A DNA stretch of 64,000 nt. Source: Atopsyche davidsoni (lineage: Eukaryota > Arthropoda > Insecta > Trichoptera > Hydrobiosidae). Below the pieces are notes generated by a model. That model was not told the DNA's origin and did not search any database. It saw only the letters and a list, made by a program, of their open reading frames with translations. The stretch spans positions 7,254,001 through 7,318,000 of the forward strand of contig JAILWY010000006.1 of the NCBI GenBank assembly GCA_022113835.1, read 5' to 3'. The position numbers and the translations under genes were made by a program. Positions 34,035 through 44,589 of the stretch are shown here, piece after piece. Position 1 is the stretch's first letter. Each line of letters starts with the position of its first letter.

Positions 34035-34250
34035 ATAATGATTAAGTACATTTTTTCAAATATTGAAAATTGATTAAAGAAACTCTCAGAAAAGTATCAT
34101 CGTGATTTGTGTAGGATTTGAACCCACATCCCCAAGCCTACATGGCCGGTGCATTACCAATTATACCAACGAATCACTAATACTAAGCAAGAATTTTTAA
34201 CAATCATATCCTATAAATGAAACAACGTACTTATCATGCCAATAAAATAT
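34035..34250 (-). repeat. tRNA-derived SINE, tail lost
   Basis: The minus-strand head (34103-34175, 73 nt) and body match the 31.2 kb copy. The terminal CTGTGAGACGG tail is absent. Upstream of the head the longest shared leader is present: 34176-34250, including TTATAGGATATGATTGTTAA and AAGTACGTTGTTTCA. Confidence 0.8.
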
Positions 34251-34689
34251 TTAAAAAAATAAATTATAGTTTTTTTAAATTTCTTGCATTCAAGATAGAT
34301 ATTTAAAAAAAACTTGGTATTCATATAATAAAAAAATCTGAAAAAGCATCATGAAAATCATTTCATAAAATTCTGGGGATATATTTATCGTATCGTTTTA
34401 TTTTTGGATTTAAATTCATGCTATACAGTTATATATTATGTCTCATACTAAAAAATGACCTTAGGGAATAAATAGTTTATAGTGTGGATATTGATGTAAA
34501 CTTTAAACGGTTCGTAAAATAGATATAATAATCATTCCGCCATCAATTCCATTCATATGGAATGTAAAATACACATATCACATAAAACCTCTATTTCCTC
34601 TTTGTGAGATATGAAAATGCCGATTTCAGATTCGAATACTCCAATGAATCCGAAAAAGTCCCATTGCGGTACGTCTTCAGCGTAACGTA

Positions 34690-34985
34690 GGATTTATTAC
34701 TACGTTTATACACAGCGGGGCGTCTCGAACCGGTTTTTTATGAGGGATGAACCGGTTTTTACGAGAACCGAACCGCATGCACTGGTGCAAACCGTGAATT
34801 CCCACAATAAGAATTTGATATAGAATACAAGTGGCCGGGAACGTACGTCTTTTGTCAAAAGTATATTCGCTGGCAATAACATATCTGGAGAAATGGAGGC
34901 ACCGCGAGTGGCGGCTCGGGAATTTAATGTGTCGGGAAAGTTATATGTTTTGAATACGAGAGATGCAGACATACGGAACAGGTAA
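34690..34985. other. GC-richer island with short direct repeat
   Basis: GAACCGGTTTTT occurs twice about 22 bp apart (34726 and 34748 areas), followed by GAACCGAACCG. An open plus-strand frame from about 34823 runs into a donor-like CAG|GTAATA at 34980, and a minus-strand frame of 88 codons overlaps it. Neither encodes a recognised domain, so I make no coding call. Confidence 0.35.
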
Positions 34986-35183
34986 TATTTATTTATGAAT
35001 GCGCTTAATCTGCTAAGAAACGTAGCGATATAAAAAAAACTTTAGCTTTATAGAAGAATCCCTAAAATACCATGGGTTCTTCTTCATTAAGTGCATCTCC
35101 TCAGACGAGGTTGGCGACCATTTCACTGTGCATATACTCAAGCTTAGTCAGTGTTCATGGTTTTTTTCATGGGAAAATAGTCC

Positions 35184-35430
35184 TTCTACACCGCAGTTTT
35201 ATATTGGAAGGTAAAGTCTGCGTATTGCTGCTGCCCAATACCATTATTTTATAATCCTTTCATCACAAAGCTCTGGCGTTTAGATCTGATACAGATCTGA
35301 TGAAAAAAATAGTGTAGTGGGTCTCTGGGTTTTTCTACACCGCAGTTTTATATTAAAGTCTGCGCTTTGCTGCTGCCTGATTATTATAAATCCTTTTCTT
35401 ACAAAGCTCTGGTTTTAAGATCTGGTACTC
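35184..35430 (+). repeat. imperfect tandem duplication, period about 149 bp
   Basis: TTCTACACCGCAGTTTTATATT begins both units (35184 and 35333). Both then contain AAAGTCTGCG, TTGCTGCTGCC, ATAATCCTTT-like sequence and ACAAAGCTCTGG, ending near AGATCTG. The second unit has several deletions. The junction carries AGATCTGATACAGATCTGATG, itself a small repeat. Confidence 0.8.
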
Positions 35431-35779
35431 CTTTTGCAGCAAGCTACAGAAACATAAGCACCTCGACAAGGTACTTCCAGAGCACATCCCTTCATAATCA
35501 TTCCAAGTTCACTACTCCTTAACCGATCCTTTACCACGGGTTCAACATGTCACAAATGAGAAAGTCTTGCGCCGAATGTGCAGGAAAAGCAGGTGATAAT
35601 TCGCATTTATTTCGTTGATATCATCCCGTATCTCAAAATGGCATTTTTTGTTTTTTTTTTCATTTCAGTTTTACTCAGAAATACAAACACGTAAAGTAAA
35701 AGATCTATTGAAAAAAAAAGCTAAAAAAGTAATACATTTTTAAATCTATTATTTATTTGTTTAATTTTGTAATAATTAA

Positions 35780-36005
35780 ATGTATTTTGCCAACATTCGA
35801 GTCACGTAAGTCCTCTGTCTCTTATCATTCCTCTGGCGTGAACAAACTCGGCACCGCAAGTCGGCGCGGGCGGAATGCCTGCACCGCGGTGAGGCATAAT
35901 TGAACTTGTTCCGGCGGCCGGTCCCACTTCCCGAACCCGCCATTGTTCTCCCCGGAAGTGTCTCTGAAAATCTACAGCCGTTTTTAAGTTGGAAGGATGA
36001 CCGAA
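35780..36005. other. GC-rich island with CCGGAAGTG
   Basis: CpG-dense block with GCAAGTCGGCGCGGGCGG and CCGGCGGCCGGTCCC. CGGAAGT lies at 35953. The 82-codon minus-strand frame across it looks like a by-product of high GC. Confidence 0.4.
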
Positions 36006-36328
36006 ATGCAGCTTCAGAAATCAAACTAAAACAATTTTAATTTGTATTGATTAGCTTTAAATTTATGCGAGCATTTATTTTTTGAAGCATCTTGGTTTAA
36101 TCGTATCGTTAAGGATCTAGGTCCCATAAATCGTAATTTTTTTGATCATTTTCTAGTCCGTTTTGCGAAAAATCGATTGCACCAATCAAAAAAAAATTAA
36201 TGCAAAAAGTTTGATACATCCCTTCTTCCGAATAAAATATATTAACTAACTAACCTAACCTAGACCCTTAAGAAAGGTTTAAAAAACCTATCATAGTTAA
36301 ACAAAAGCTTAAAAATATTGTTTCTTCA

Positions 36329-36361
36329 GTTTTAGTGAAAGTTTATCACTTTCACTAAAAC
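36329..36361. repeat. perfect 13-bp inverted repeat
   Basis: GTTTTAGTGAAAG (36329-36341) and CTTTCACTAAAAC (36349-36361) are exact inverses around a 7-base loop. It could form a stable small hairpin in RNA or DNA. No terminator-like or microRNA-like context. Confidence 0.6.
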
Positions 36362-37323
36362 ATCTAATACATATTTCACCCGAATTCGTTAAATGAATAT
36401 GAAGAATTTTTTTCGGTTTAATAGCAAAAATACTTTTTTATGTTACTATATTTTTTTGGTAAACTTATATTATGTTTTACACTGAACTATGAATTAAAAG
36501 TCAAAACCCTTATAATTGGTAAGTTTACAATTACTAATAAAATTTAGTTCAAGGTCCTGTGGTTTTATTAGCCGGCTCATATTTGGGATCTAATAATACT
36601 TAAGATATAGAGATTTAATGTAGGGTATATAAATTAAGTCATAAAAAAACAACCCCGATGCTATTTTGTCAACAAAGCTTTAAAATGAGAACAAAGCCTT
36701 CATCTATCCTTTCCCCTACGGTACGTTTATGTGACAGCCTTAAGGGCCCTCTGCTAATTTAGCCGCTTATATTATTTACCTCCACCCCCCGAGGGTTGCA
36801 AAACACTTTACTAATATTGCTTTTCCTAATATGAGATGGAGCTTATGATCCTTTTTTACCCGCATGCAGGGTTGCCGTATCACAAAGACCTGCGAATGGA
36901 GGACAATAAGTAACTCGAAATGGAGGACGTTACAGTTAAGTGGCTATTATTTTTTATTTGTTAGTTTATTGTGATTTATATGGTAGCGCAGTTTTTGCAG
37001 GTGATATTTTTTGAGTTTTAGTCATAATAAGAATATTTATTTATAATTTTATTAAGCTTGGATCACTTTTGGCATCGTATATATTTGGCATATACTACTA
37101 TTTGAGTCGGATACAACTTTGAAAGTAAAGAAAAATCCAATTGGATATAGATCGACGACTACTTTTTAAAAAATTATGTCTATATAGTAACACCAAATGA
37201 CAAATATAATAATAAATCAAGCGGTTGACGTAAACCACTCATTTGAATTTATAAATATAACTTTGCATTAAGAATAACGAATGTAATTAAACCTTAAAAC
37301 TTTGGAATAAGATATATGTACTA

Positions 37324-37755
37324 TTGTCGATGTTTACAAATATGATGAAAATTAAGAAAATCGTATTTGATAAAATGAGTAATAAACCACAAATTGACTG
37401 TGTCCAAAAGTTTGTCTCGTATGTATTGTTTTACGACGTATACTTGGGACTTTTACAACAAAGCTTGATTTATTATTTTTTGCCGTTTTCAGGATACTCG
37501 TTTTCTGTACTCCAAAAAAATATATTTAGTAATATTCCAACCATTTGGCTGAGATCAATTATTTCTGAGGTTGTATTAATTCTTCATACATATATACGGG
37601 CAATTAGAATTTCCAGAAAGTGGACATGGATCTTATTAAAAAAGTTTACTGAAAATCTGACACCACATGCAGGGCTGCGTCCTCCGTTTGTAGGATATGA
37701 TAATGACGCAACCCTTCCAGAAAATATTTCTTGCATCACGTTAATAAAAGCCTGA
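37324..37755 (+). other. 144-codon open frame, unassigned
   Basis: This is the longest open frame in the window apart from the transposon. The frame opens at 37324 and the first ATG is at 37330. The translation has a hydrophobic region near residues 45-62 and 70-95 and no motif I recognise. A pyrimidine-rich acceptor-like TTTTTTGCCGTTTTCAG sits inside it (about 37478-37494), so part of it could be an exon. The base composition is like its AT-rich surroundings. It could easily be chance. Confidence 0.2.
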
Positions 37756-38004
37756 GATAATGGTGAGGAACTTGAATCCAGAAACATGATTGTTGGGAAC
37801 TTATTTACGGGCGTAATATCACTTTCAAGGGGCAGGGTCAGATATCAGATGTGTTTAATGTAACTTGTCAGAAGGGAGCATCGTAAACTTCTGTATTGTT
37901 CGAATTAAGTTTGGCGGGTATCCCTTTACAGGCTCTGTTTATGTGCGCGATTAAAATTACTTGAAAGTAAATTTTACATAGCTTCTTGATACTTAAATCT
38001 TCTC

Positions 38005-38135
38005 ACTGGCCGTCTGTTGTTGCTCGAGGGTGACGTCTAATAATTACTCATGCCCGCTGAAGGATTGTGGACTCTCTGACGTGCGACTGATTTATCGCAA
38101 CGCTGACAGTTGCGGAAATGTCTGGGAATGAACAA
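38005..38135. other. GC-richer patch
   Basis: Contains CTGGCCGTCTG, GAGGGTGACGTC and TGACGTGCGAC. No frame or repeat recognised. Confidence 0.3.
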
Positions 38136-39314
38136 TGCACATCACCACAAACCTAACAAGTTAATAAAAATTTATCAACCGATTAAGTAACAAAGTGTTG
38201 AAAACGTATTTTTTTCAATGGAAAAAGCCTTAAATATATTTATTTATCATTATCCTAAGTATTTATAATTGATGACAAATTTTGAATGAATGTGTATTTC
38301 AAAATAAAGATTAGTTATATAACTTATATCTGTGTGCTTAATTTTTTGAAATGCAGTGTAATCACAAATGTGAGTTTTATTGCAGAAGAATCAAACTTTA
38401 AAGCAAGAGCCAACTGAACTGAACTAACAAACTAATCAAATAATTTTTTTTAATGATAGTATATAAAATTTTCGTTTTCGTGTTCTTTGAAAAAAATGAA
38501 AATTAAACGTATCTGAAAAAACTTCACCGAATTATTAATAATATAACAAGGAAATGATTTTAAAATTCTCCTTAATATTTGTTTTCTGAAAAAACTTTGA
38601 AGGGATTTTACAGAATAAATGGGAACAATTAATCAAACAGCAATTAGCGTCCTTTGGGATGAGATAATTATGAATTCAATTCTTCGAAGTTCAAAACTCA
38701 CTTCGTTTCGAGTATTCTGACATTGCAAGGATTTCCGATGATTTATTATTTTTAATAATTAACAATAGATTTATTGACCAGTCTGTTACGCGATTTGTCA
38801 AAATTAAATGACAAAATGTTTGTTAAAAAAATAACAGAAATTTGACGTTTTTTCGATAAAAAATATGTTGGGTATGAATCGATTTGATTTTAAATTTTTT
38901 AAATATATGTACATATAAAGATCGTAGAGTCTTTGTCAAAAAATATAAATTATTTATAAGTAGATTGTTAAAGAGTGTGTTTGTTTTAAATAGTGTTAAA
39001 CAATTCATTTATCTTCAAAGTCAAACTAAGATCGAGAGACTTTTCTTTATATTCCTCTAAATAAATACCTTGACAATCGAAAAAATCTTAGAACAAATTG
39101 CGCAGGGCTTATTTTGATTTTGATTCGTTTTTAACGATGTTGCTAGAATCAGCAATTACTCGGTCAATAGTCCGTGATACTAATTAGTAAACCCAAACCC
39201 TTCATTTCCATCTTTTGCATCTTTCAAATACAATATTATTAGTTTGAGAATTGTACGAATATCTGACGCAAAAAATATATCCCCAATTCAGATGTTGGAG
39301 ATAAGAATGTATAT

Positions 39315-39359
39315 GGAATAGTTTCAGTTCGTCGCTCGTACACTTCGAGAAACTATTCC
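39315..39359. repeat. perfect 11-bp hairpin enclosing a splice-like segment
   Basis: GGAATAGTTTC (39315-39325) and GAAACTATTCC (39349-39359) pair exactly around 23 bases. TTTCAG (39322-39327) and CCG|GTAAGT (donor GT at 39361) bound a 33-base segment that is open in all three frames. It may be a micro-exon or just a palindrome; the upstream pyrimidine tract is weak. Confidence 0.5.
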
Positions 39360-39361
39360 GG

Positions 39362-42040
39362 TAAGTAGGTAATTTGTTGTAGGATTAAGAGGTGTTTAAA
39401 GTTTTAAGGGTCGTAGTTCAAAGGCTAAAGGTCAGACGCACTCGCCTGACCTCAGCGCCGTTAGTCAAAAACTTTTATCTTCTTATGGGTAAGAAATTAT
39501 ACTACCAGAAAAAAAAAACCGCAAAATAAAACTAAAGTCTACACACTAACATTATGAAATGTACGAATATTCAGAAATACGCAGTGAAACATTGAATTAT
39601 GTGCGTACAGAATTAATTTGGTATCTGTTCAATATTTTGGTTATATCTAGTTTAAGACAATTTCATGCGATAAATTTTCATACAATGATGCTCAACGTAA
39701 TACGTTATGGAAATAATTGACAGAAGAACATGTACAAATTTATGTAGGTATTGATTCACAATATTCTATCTTGATAAATTATGTAAGCAGACTTTTGCGT
39801 TATAATATTTTGATTATTTTGGAGTTAATTTGTATTAACCTTACTAGTTTTTTTAATTCAATGAAATAATTTTAAATACTTCTATAAAAACTAGCAATTT
39901 GCCTAGGTGCCTAGGTTTACGACATATAATTCTAAAGGATTTAATTATTCAGATTGATACTAATGTATTGTAACTGATGCCAAAAAAATATACAAAAATA
40001 ACTTGATTTTTGCTACCCCGCTAATAATACTATACAAAATAATCATAGTTTTCCTTTTATTTTTTATAATATAAATTAGGCTGAGACAACATATTTTATA
40101 TAACGAACGAATGATATATTTCATATAAAAGAGATGTGTCATGAAATCATTCATACGAATAAAAATAATATCTAGAGTATTATAAGAACTTCTTTACTTT
40201 CACCAAAATACAGTTTATCTAATTTTACTCAGAAGAGTTCTGAACAAAAATTAGCACACCGTTTCTAACATAAAATCACAAATAAAGCAAAAACTTTAGA
40301 GATAAATAACGTATTCGGATAATAGATTCTTGACCGCTAGTTAAAGCGATTTGTATGATTAAGTAAATGCTTGCAGACTAAAAAAAAATATCGTAAATTT
40401 CAGACAAACGTGTGAACCAGCTGCTACACATAGTTTATTCCTTTCCTAGAAACTATAATCACGTTCTGTGTAAATGAAAGCAAACGGAGAATATAAGAAA
40501 GTGAAATAAACCTCCAACCATGAAACCTAACCCTCGATGTGCACAGTGGATTGGTTTTGAAAGCGTAAATCAGATTTCTATATATATTTATAACTATAAC
40601 ATTAGAGTCCCATTCATTTTATTATTATTTTTTAAACTGAGAGATTTTGAATGTTTTCGTAGTCTCACGGTTTTTTCTAGGTTAAAAATGAAATCTATCG
40701 CAAAAAGACAAATAATACTGAAAATTAACGAAAGCTCACAATTATAGATATCTATAACCTCCAAGTTACTTGACTGAGTTTAAAAATAAAATATTACCAA
40801 CTTTTGTGGAAGAGTCTGCCGCAATTCGTGGTTCTAGAAGAGATCACAAAGTTAACCAACGGCATACCTTAAGCTTTCTATAAATTATAAAAGAAAAAAA
40901 AATCTGCAGTTAGTTGATAAGGAATTCTTAACATCACTATATAAAATTTTTCTTTCGTAAGCTGATGTAATTCTCTTCTTACATACATGGAATTTGTGCT
41001 AATGGCAGCATAATATTTTTGTGGGAGTTGAAATCATAAATCAGCAGGCGTAGCGTGTGAGCGATAAAAAGCGGCTACAATGGGGATGCTTTTTCGCAGC
41101 TCTTTCAGGAAGCTGCCTTTGTCTCACGGCTCGCGTGTTCATTAGTGGCAAAGGTTTGTGTGACCCTTTGTTTATTTGTGCTGTGTATCCTTCGAGGAAC
41201 CAAAGCTTTTATATAAAACAATAAAGTTTATAAAGTTATATCAACTTTTGTGAAACGTGTCTTTTTGAAAGGAAAGCTAGAATCTAGAATGAAATGGAAG
41301 TGAATCAAATTGATTTTTTGAGCAGAAATAAAAATGTATTGTACTGAAAATATTTTAATGCTTAAGGCTCTGTAAATCCACTACTGGATCTTATAGAGAA
41401 CAAACTATAGTGCTAATTTTTCAAATATCTATCAGTGAAAATATTTTTTGTTAACAATGATATCATTTATATTCGTATTAAATAAAAAAAAATTATTTGC
41501 ACCGAATACTCAAGTAGGTTTTTTAGTGTTCTGAGGGTAGTTTTCTTAAAACCTTTCCGAATTCAATTAGGGCGGCTCGAAGCTAATGATTTCAGTTGAG
41601 TCTTTTTATTCTTGTGATTTATTACAGTGGCTTAATCGATAGGGAATATCTTACTTTCAGCCAATTTAAGTACATCATTAAATCATGAAAAATGATGCTT
41701 ACTAAGCTTTGTATTGATGTTATTTTAGACCATATAACATGTTAAATTATGAATTTGATACATTTTATGAGATTGTCAATAAAAATACACAACGCTAAAA
41801 TAATTTTAGTTTTATTTAAGTAAAATATGAAAACAATGTATAAAAAAATATTTGTAAGCTTTAATGTAACCCACTGATGACATATGTTTAACGATTTTGA
41901 CGATCTGCCAATATTTATTTATCAAACGATAATTTTGATAAACCAAGAAATAAACCACTGGTTTTATCGTGTTATTATGAATGTAGCTGTATTAGTGTTC
42001 GTATATAAATACGTGAAAAAATAATATGACGTATTTATAT
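39362..42040. other. AT-rich noncoding stretch
   Basis: No gene recognised. At 41110-41175 three CTTTG/CAAAG words (CCTTTGTC, GCAAAGG, CCCTTTGTTT) cluster within 60 bp, resembling TCF/LEF sites. The rest shows nothing specific. Confidence 0.4.
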
Positions 42041-42146
42041 CGTGTATAATGTTAAGAGTCTACCAAAGAAAAATAACATTAAGTGTTTTTCGTTCGCTAC
42101 TTTTCCGGCACTGTGCCTCGGAAGAAGGCAGTTGTGATCCCTTCAG

Positions 42147-42195
42147 TCTTTCTCACGGCATGGCAGATCAGTCCAGACGACAATACATTTCCACG
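42147..42195 (+). other. candidate small exon or 5' end, low confidence
   Basis: CCCTTCAG precedes and ACG|GTAAGC follows a 49-base segment open in all frames. It includes GGCATGGCAGATCAG, where the ATG (42160) would start MADQSRRQYIST up to the donor. The same TTCAGTC also matches the arthropod initiator TCAKTY, so it might be a transcription start. GC content is higher than its surroundings. No homology is recognised. Confidence 0.2.
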
Positions 42196-43974
42196 GTAAG
42201 CCTTCGTAAGCCTCCCCCGACGCTGGCTTCAATGTTCTAAGTGATATTCGGCAAAAAGTTTATTCATTTATCAGCTCCATTACCGGGACGTTGGGTTCAG
42301 AACACGAGATGTAATGTTACTCAAAGACACTCGCGTTTGAATCATGCGGCCATTATACGTTATGGTACTATAAAATATTTGATATTCAAAAACATTGAAT
42401 AACAGTTTTCTAAAGTCGTTAGTTAGCAATATAGTTTTTAGGGTTAATTACGAATTATTCAATAAAACCTACCAAAAGGTTTTTATTTTGTCTAGCTTAA
42501 ATAGTCTAACAAGGATTCTACAGAATGGATTAAGTCCTGTATAAATTAGTTCGAGATATTTAATGGTAATTGGTCGAGTACCAAACAGAGAAAGCAGAAG
42601 TTACAAGATAATGGAAATCTACTTCCCAACTGCACTGACTATTCAAGCGAAAGCTTCTCGTTAAGAAGTTTGACTCAAACTGAATGATTTAGAGGAGTCA
42701 GTTTAATAATCATCATACATTGTTCAAGAGCCTTAAACAATTGATAAAAAATTCTTATATATACTTTAAGATTACTTCAATAGAGCGGATTCAATATTTA
42801 ACTCGTAAATATTTATGTACTATGTATTTGTGTTCAAAACATTTGCAAATGAAATATTATTTTAATGTTAAAATATAATAAATAGCGTTGTGTATCCAAA
42901 TGTTTTAACATATTCCAAAGTCTTTAAAGTTTTGATACTTACTCCAGAAAAACTACTGATATACTATGTTATTACAAAAAATATTATAAAAGGAAAAAAA
43001 ATAGTTAACATGTACCTTCATGAATTCTAAAAATAAAAGAATGCACAAAGAGTCTGGCCGCTTTCCTGTTTACTTTCCCGAATGGACCTGTAATGTAGTT
43101 CAAGTTCCTGAAATTTTTGGTTTTCTATGAAAATGTTTAATACCGCTCCGGGCTATCGATGGAAAGAAAACAAATACGGATCTCCGATGTAAAGATTCTG
43201 CTCGGTTAAAATATCAATTTTATACAAGACCGTTTTTACGCTGTTATGTTTGGTAAATATGTCCGTATTATTTATATTCTTTAATACCGGAAGTATATAA
43301 TGTAGCATGATTAAAGCTTATATTTTTATTATAAAAATATATATTCTTCAACATTGAATAGGCAATATGTTTTAAAACAAAACACAAGGCCATTTCCCAA
43401 TAACCTATATATCCAAGTAGTATCATATATCATATAACAAGTCAAAGATCGTAATAGATACGTAGGGCATAATATTTTGCGAAGTCTTCTATCAAACTTG
43501 GTCAAACAGACGTGCCTTCATTATCCCCGTGGATATTGGATCTGTAGCAGATATCGGATACTTGAACTCATAATGATACGCTCTCTGAGCGGCTCTCTCA
43601 GATCTCTCCTATCCCGAAATCAAGACCCTTACGGTGTGTGTGCTCTTAGTATTTGTTATCCAGTATTTTTGGCCATTGTGGACATTTCCAATAAAAAACT
43701 TTCGTATTGGATTCTTTATTTTGACAATTAATTAGCCCTAATGTAGGTAGCATTATTGCTGAGATATATATAAAAAAAATTATTTAAAAAAAAATTAAAT
43801 GATGTGATGAAATTTAATATTTCAATATTGTGTAATCCATCACATATAATGAGTTATTTCATGGTTTAATATATTTTTTAATATTATAGAATTAATTTAT
43901 AACCTATTTATGAAGCTTTTTCAGATAATATTTTTAAAGTAGTTGTTGATAAATATCATTCGATAAACCTCGCA

Positions 43975-44240
43975 TATTTCGACATCAAAGTAATTTCCGA
44001 TGAGACGAGATGCTGGCAAAGCCGATGCGAGCTCTTTCAGGATAGACGTCAAAACTCGTTCGATTACACGGTAAAGAGATATCCAGGACCGACGATTCTA
44101 TCGAGAGACAGAGAAGCCTCCACGAGACAGGAATAAAGAGTCACCGTGACTGGCGGATCCTTTTCCTTCTTATCAGCGAGTCTTATCGAATAAAAAACCC
44201 ACAGAGAATAACGCCGAATTGAACTTTACGTACTCGCGGG
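43975..44240. other. GC-richer island
   Basis: About 260 bp of mixed-composition DNA in AT-rich surroundings, with ATGAGACGAGATGC, CGTTCGATTACACGG and GTCACCGTGACTGG (a short palindrome, GTCACCGTGAC, at about 44141). No frame holds open. Confidence 0.35.
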
Positions 44241-44573
44241 TAGAGCTTTATGTAATCATGATTTATTTAACGTTGTTTAGGAAGAAAAATTGATCTGTAT
44301 AAATCCACGCTTTTGGGATATCCACGATAGTGGAATTTAATAAGTAAACGTAATCAATAACACGTAATTGAATTTTGAAGCTAACTTATATTATTTTCTC
44401 ATCGAAGCTTTTGTCTTTTATTGAAGTAATTTAATGATTGATCTTGAATGTTTAAAATTATTTGCGGAAATTACGCATACAATGTTGATTTATTTGACTA
44501 TATGAATATTTAGATAGTAAATATATTCGTTGTACTAGAAAAATTCCTTATTATAATTGAGATGGCTTCAGTG

Positions 44574-44581
44574 TGACGTCA
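44574..44581. promoter_or_regulatory. perfect CRE octamer TGACGTCA
   Basis: Second TGACGTCACAG in the window; it shares the downstream CAG with the site at 25102. Confidence 0.3.
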
Positions 44582-44589
44582 CAGCTGCT

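Noticed and set aside
10679..34175. Four possible tRNA genes with good B-boxes
   Set aside because: They are nearly identical to each other, share long flanks and a common tail, and lack a proper anticodon loop, so they are SINE heads.
34706..34981. Plus-strand open stretch ending at a donor-like site, and an antisense 88-codon frame
   Set aside because: Both readings are open because of local GC; the acceptor for the plus reading is poor and neither resembles a protein family.
36240..36265. Telomere-like CCTAACC words
   Set aside because: Only two partial units, not an array.
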